Below are positions 18,443-18,767 of a stretch of DNA of 18,767 nucleotides, one piece after another. Below the pieces are notes generated by a model that worked only from the letters and a program-made list of their open reading frames with translations, was not told where the DNA came from and searched no databases. The stretch comes from Gracilaria caudata. Lineage: Eukaryota; Rhodophyta; Florideophyceae; Gracilariales; Gracilariaceae. Every line of letters starts with the position of its first letter. Positions within the stretch are counted from its first letter, which is position 1. The DNA is taken from positions 1 to 18,767 of the forward strand of contig JASCIV010000481.1 of the NCBI GenBank assembly GCA_030374735.1, read 5' to 3'. The position numbers and the translations under genes are program-made.

Positions 18443-18767
18443 TCAGTTCTTACCGAGGACCATAGCCAACAGAGCCATGCGAACATACATTCCATGTTCC
18501 ATTTGTCTGAAATACACAGCTCGAGGATCAGAATCAACGTCACTCGATATCTCGCCTACTCTTGGCAATGGATGCATGATAATCATATGTTCTTTTGCTC
18601 TTGTGAGCGTCTTGGGAGTGATCATAAATGCATCCTTGACTCGTTCGTAGTCGCTGAGACTTTCGAACCTCTCTTTTTGGATTCTGGTCACGTAAAGAAC
18701 ATCTGTATCCTTGACAACATCATCAGAAAGCTCGACATGCTCATACTGAGGCACTCCCCTCTCGGAC
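18443..18767 (-). CDS. pyrB: aspartate carbamoyltransferase, C-terminal end (partial)
   Basis: ATCase joins carbamoyl phosphate and L-aspartate to give carbamoyl aspartate, the second step of pyrimidine synthesis. The 107 visible codons are the C-terminal, aspartate-binding lobe and end in ...LAMVLGKN-TGA. Visible motifs are DVLYVTRIQKERF, containing the Arg and Gln equivalent to E. coli R229 and Q231; MIIMHPLPRV, containing the P-L pair equivalent to P266-L267; and DPRAVYFRQMEHGMYVRMAL. The wording YVTRIQKERF, YFRQ and MALLAMVLG matches the ATCase domain of CAD (animals) and Ura2 (fungi) rather than plant or bacterial types, so it may be the last domain of a fused CPS-DHO-ATC polyprotein; the rest lies beyond the right edge. 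One oddity: the Asp or Asn usually following HPLPRV is Gly. No stop or frameshift is seen, so the gene appears intact here. Confidence 0.93.
   Translation of the reverse strand, partial: SERGVPQYEHVELSDDVVKDTDVLYVTRIQKERFESLSDYERVKDAFMITPKTLTRAKEHMIIMHPLPRVGEISSDVDSDPRAVYFRQMEHGMYVRMALLAMVLGKN

Noticed and set aside
18225..18650. 141-codon plus-strand frame with a hydrophobic C-terminus
   Set aside because: It lies antisense over the conserved ATCase coding end and starts at a TTG; the hydrophobic tail is the complement of charged ATCase codons.

Overview
The window looks like intron-poor eukaryotic nuclear DNA with a very low density of intact genes. Three remnants can be tied to known protein families: a TXNDC9/phosducin-like thioredoxin-fold protein, chorismate synthase, and (less surely) a heat-shock-factor-like DNA-binding protein. 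One functional-looking gene end is present, the C-terminus of a CAD/fungal-type aspartate carbamoyltransferase (ATCase). A eukaryote that has chorismate synthase together with a CAD-type ATCase fits a red alga, a fungus or an amoebozoan. I lean towards a red alga because intron evidence is scarce, but this is inference. No prokaryotic operon, tRNA, rRNA or CRISPR array was recognised.

Layout. 1-7000 is a gene graveyard. It holds a serine/glutamine-rich degenerate frame on the minus strand (about 296-1497), a TXNDC9-like pseudogene on the plus strand (1803-2339) with two in-frame stops, a barren stretch, a strong hairpin followed by a double CACGTG palindrome (3629-3690), a nearly full-length chorismate synthase pseudogene on the minus strand (3763-4777), and a minus-strand Ser/Pro/Gln-rich remnant whose upstream end resembles a heat-shock-factor DNA-binding domain (5350-6796).

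7960-10360 is a repeat region. It is strongly C-rich and G-poor on the plus strand, contains a 10-bp minisatellite and a 5/15-bp tandem array, and lies between two gap-free 290-bp direct repeats that are about 87% identical. An AT-rich, palindrome-rich patch precedes the second repeat.

10560-14515 holds degenerate or uncertain coding frames. The plus-strand frame 10560-11675 has four internal stops and an intact 199-codon end. At 12053-14404 a minus-strand frame with hydrophobic segments competes with a plus-strand open frame of 248 codons.

15668-17303 carries a plausible promoter (bZIP-type motif and two TATAAG boxes) and a multi-pass membrane protein. Its frame is interrupted once by a frame change and once by an in-frame TGA. 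Each break could be removed by a GT-AG intron of 33-35 nt, or the gene may be newly broken.

17303-18767 has fragmentary frames and then the 3' end of the ATCase gene on the minus strand, which continues past the right edge.

The genes share no obvious pathway. The unifying theme is decay of several unrelated, normally single-copy genes in one block, as expected for a degenerating duplicate of a chromosomal segment. Calls rest on reading translations by eye; no database search was possible.
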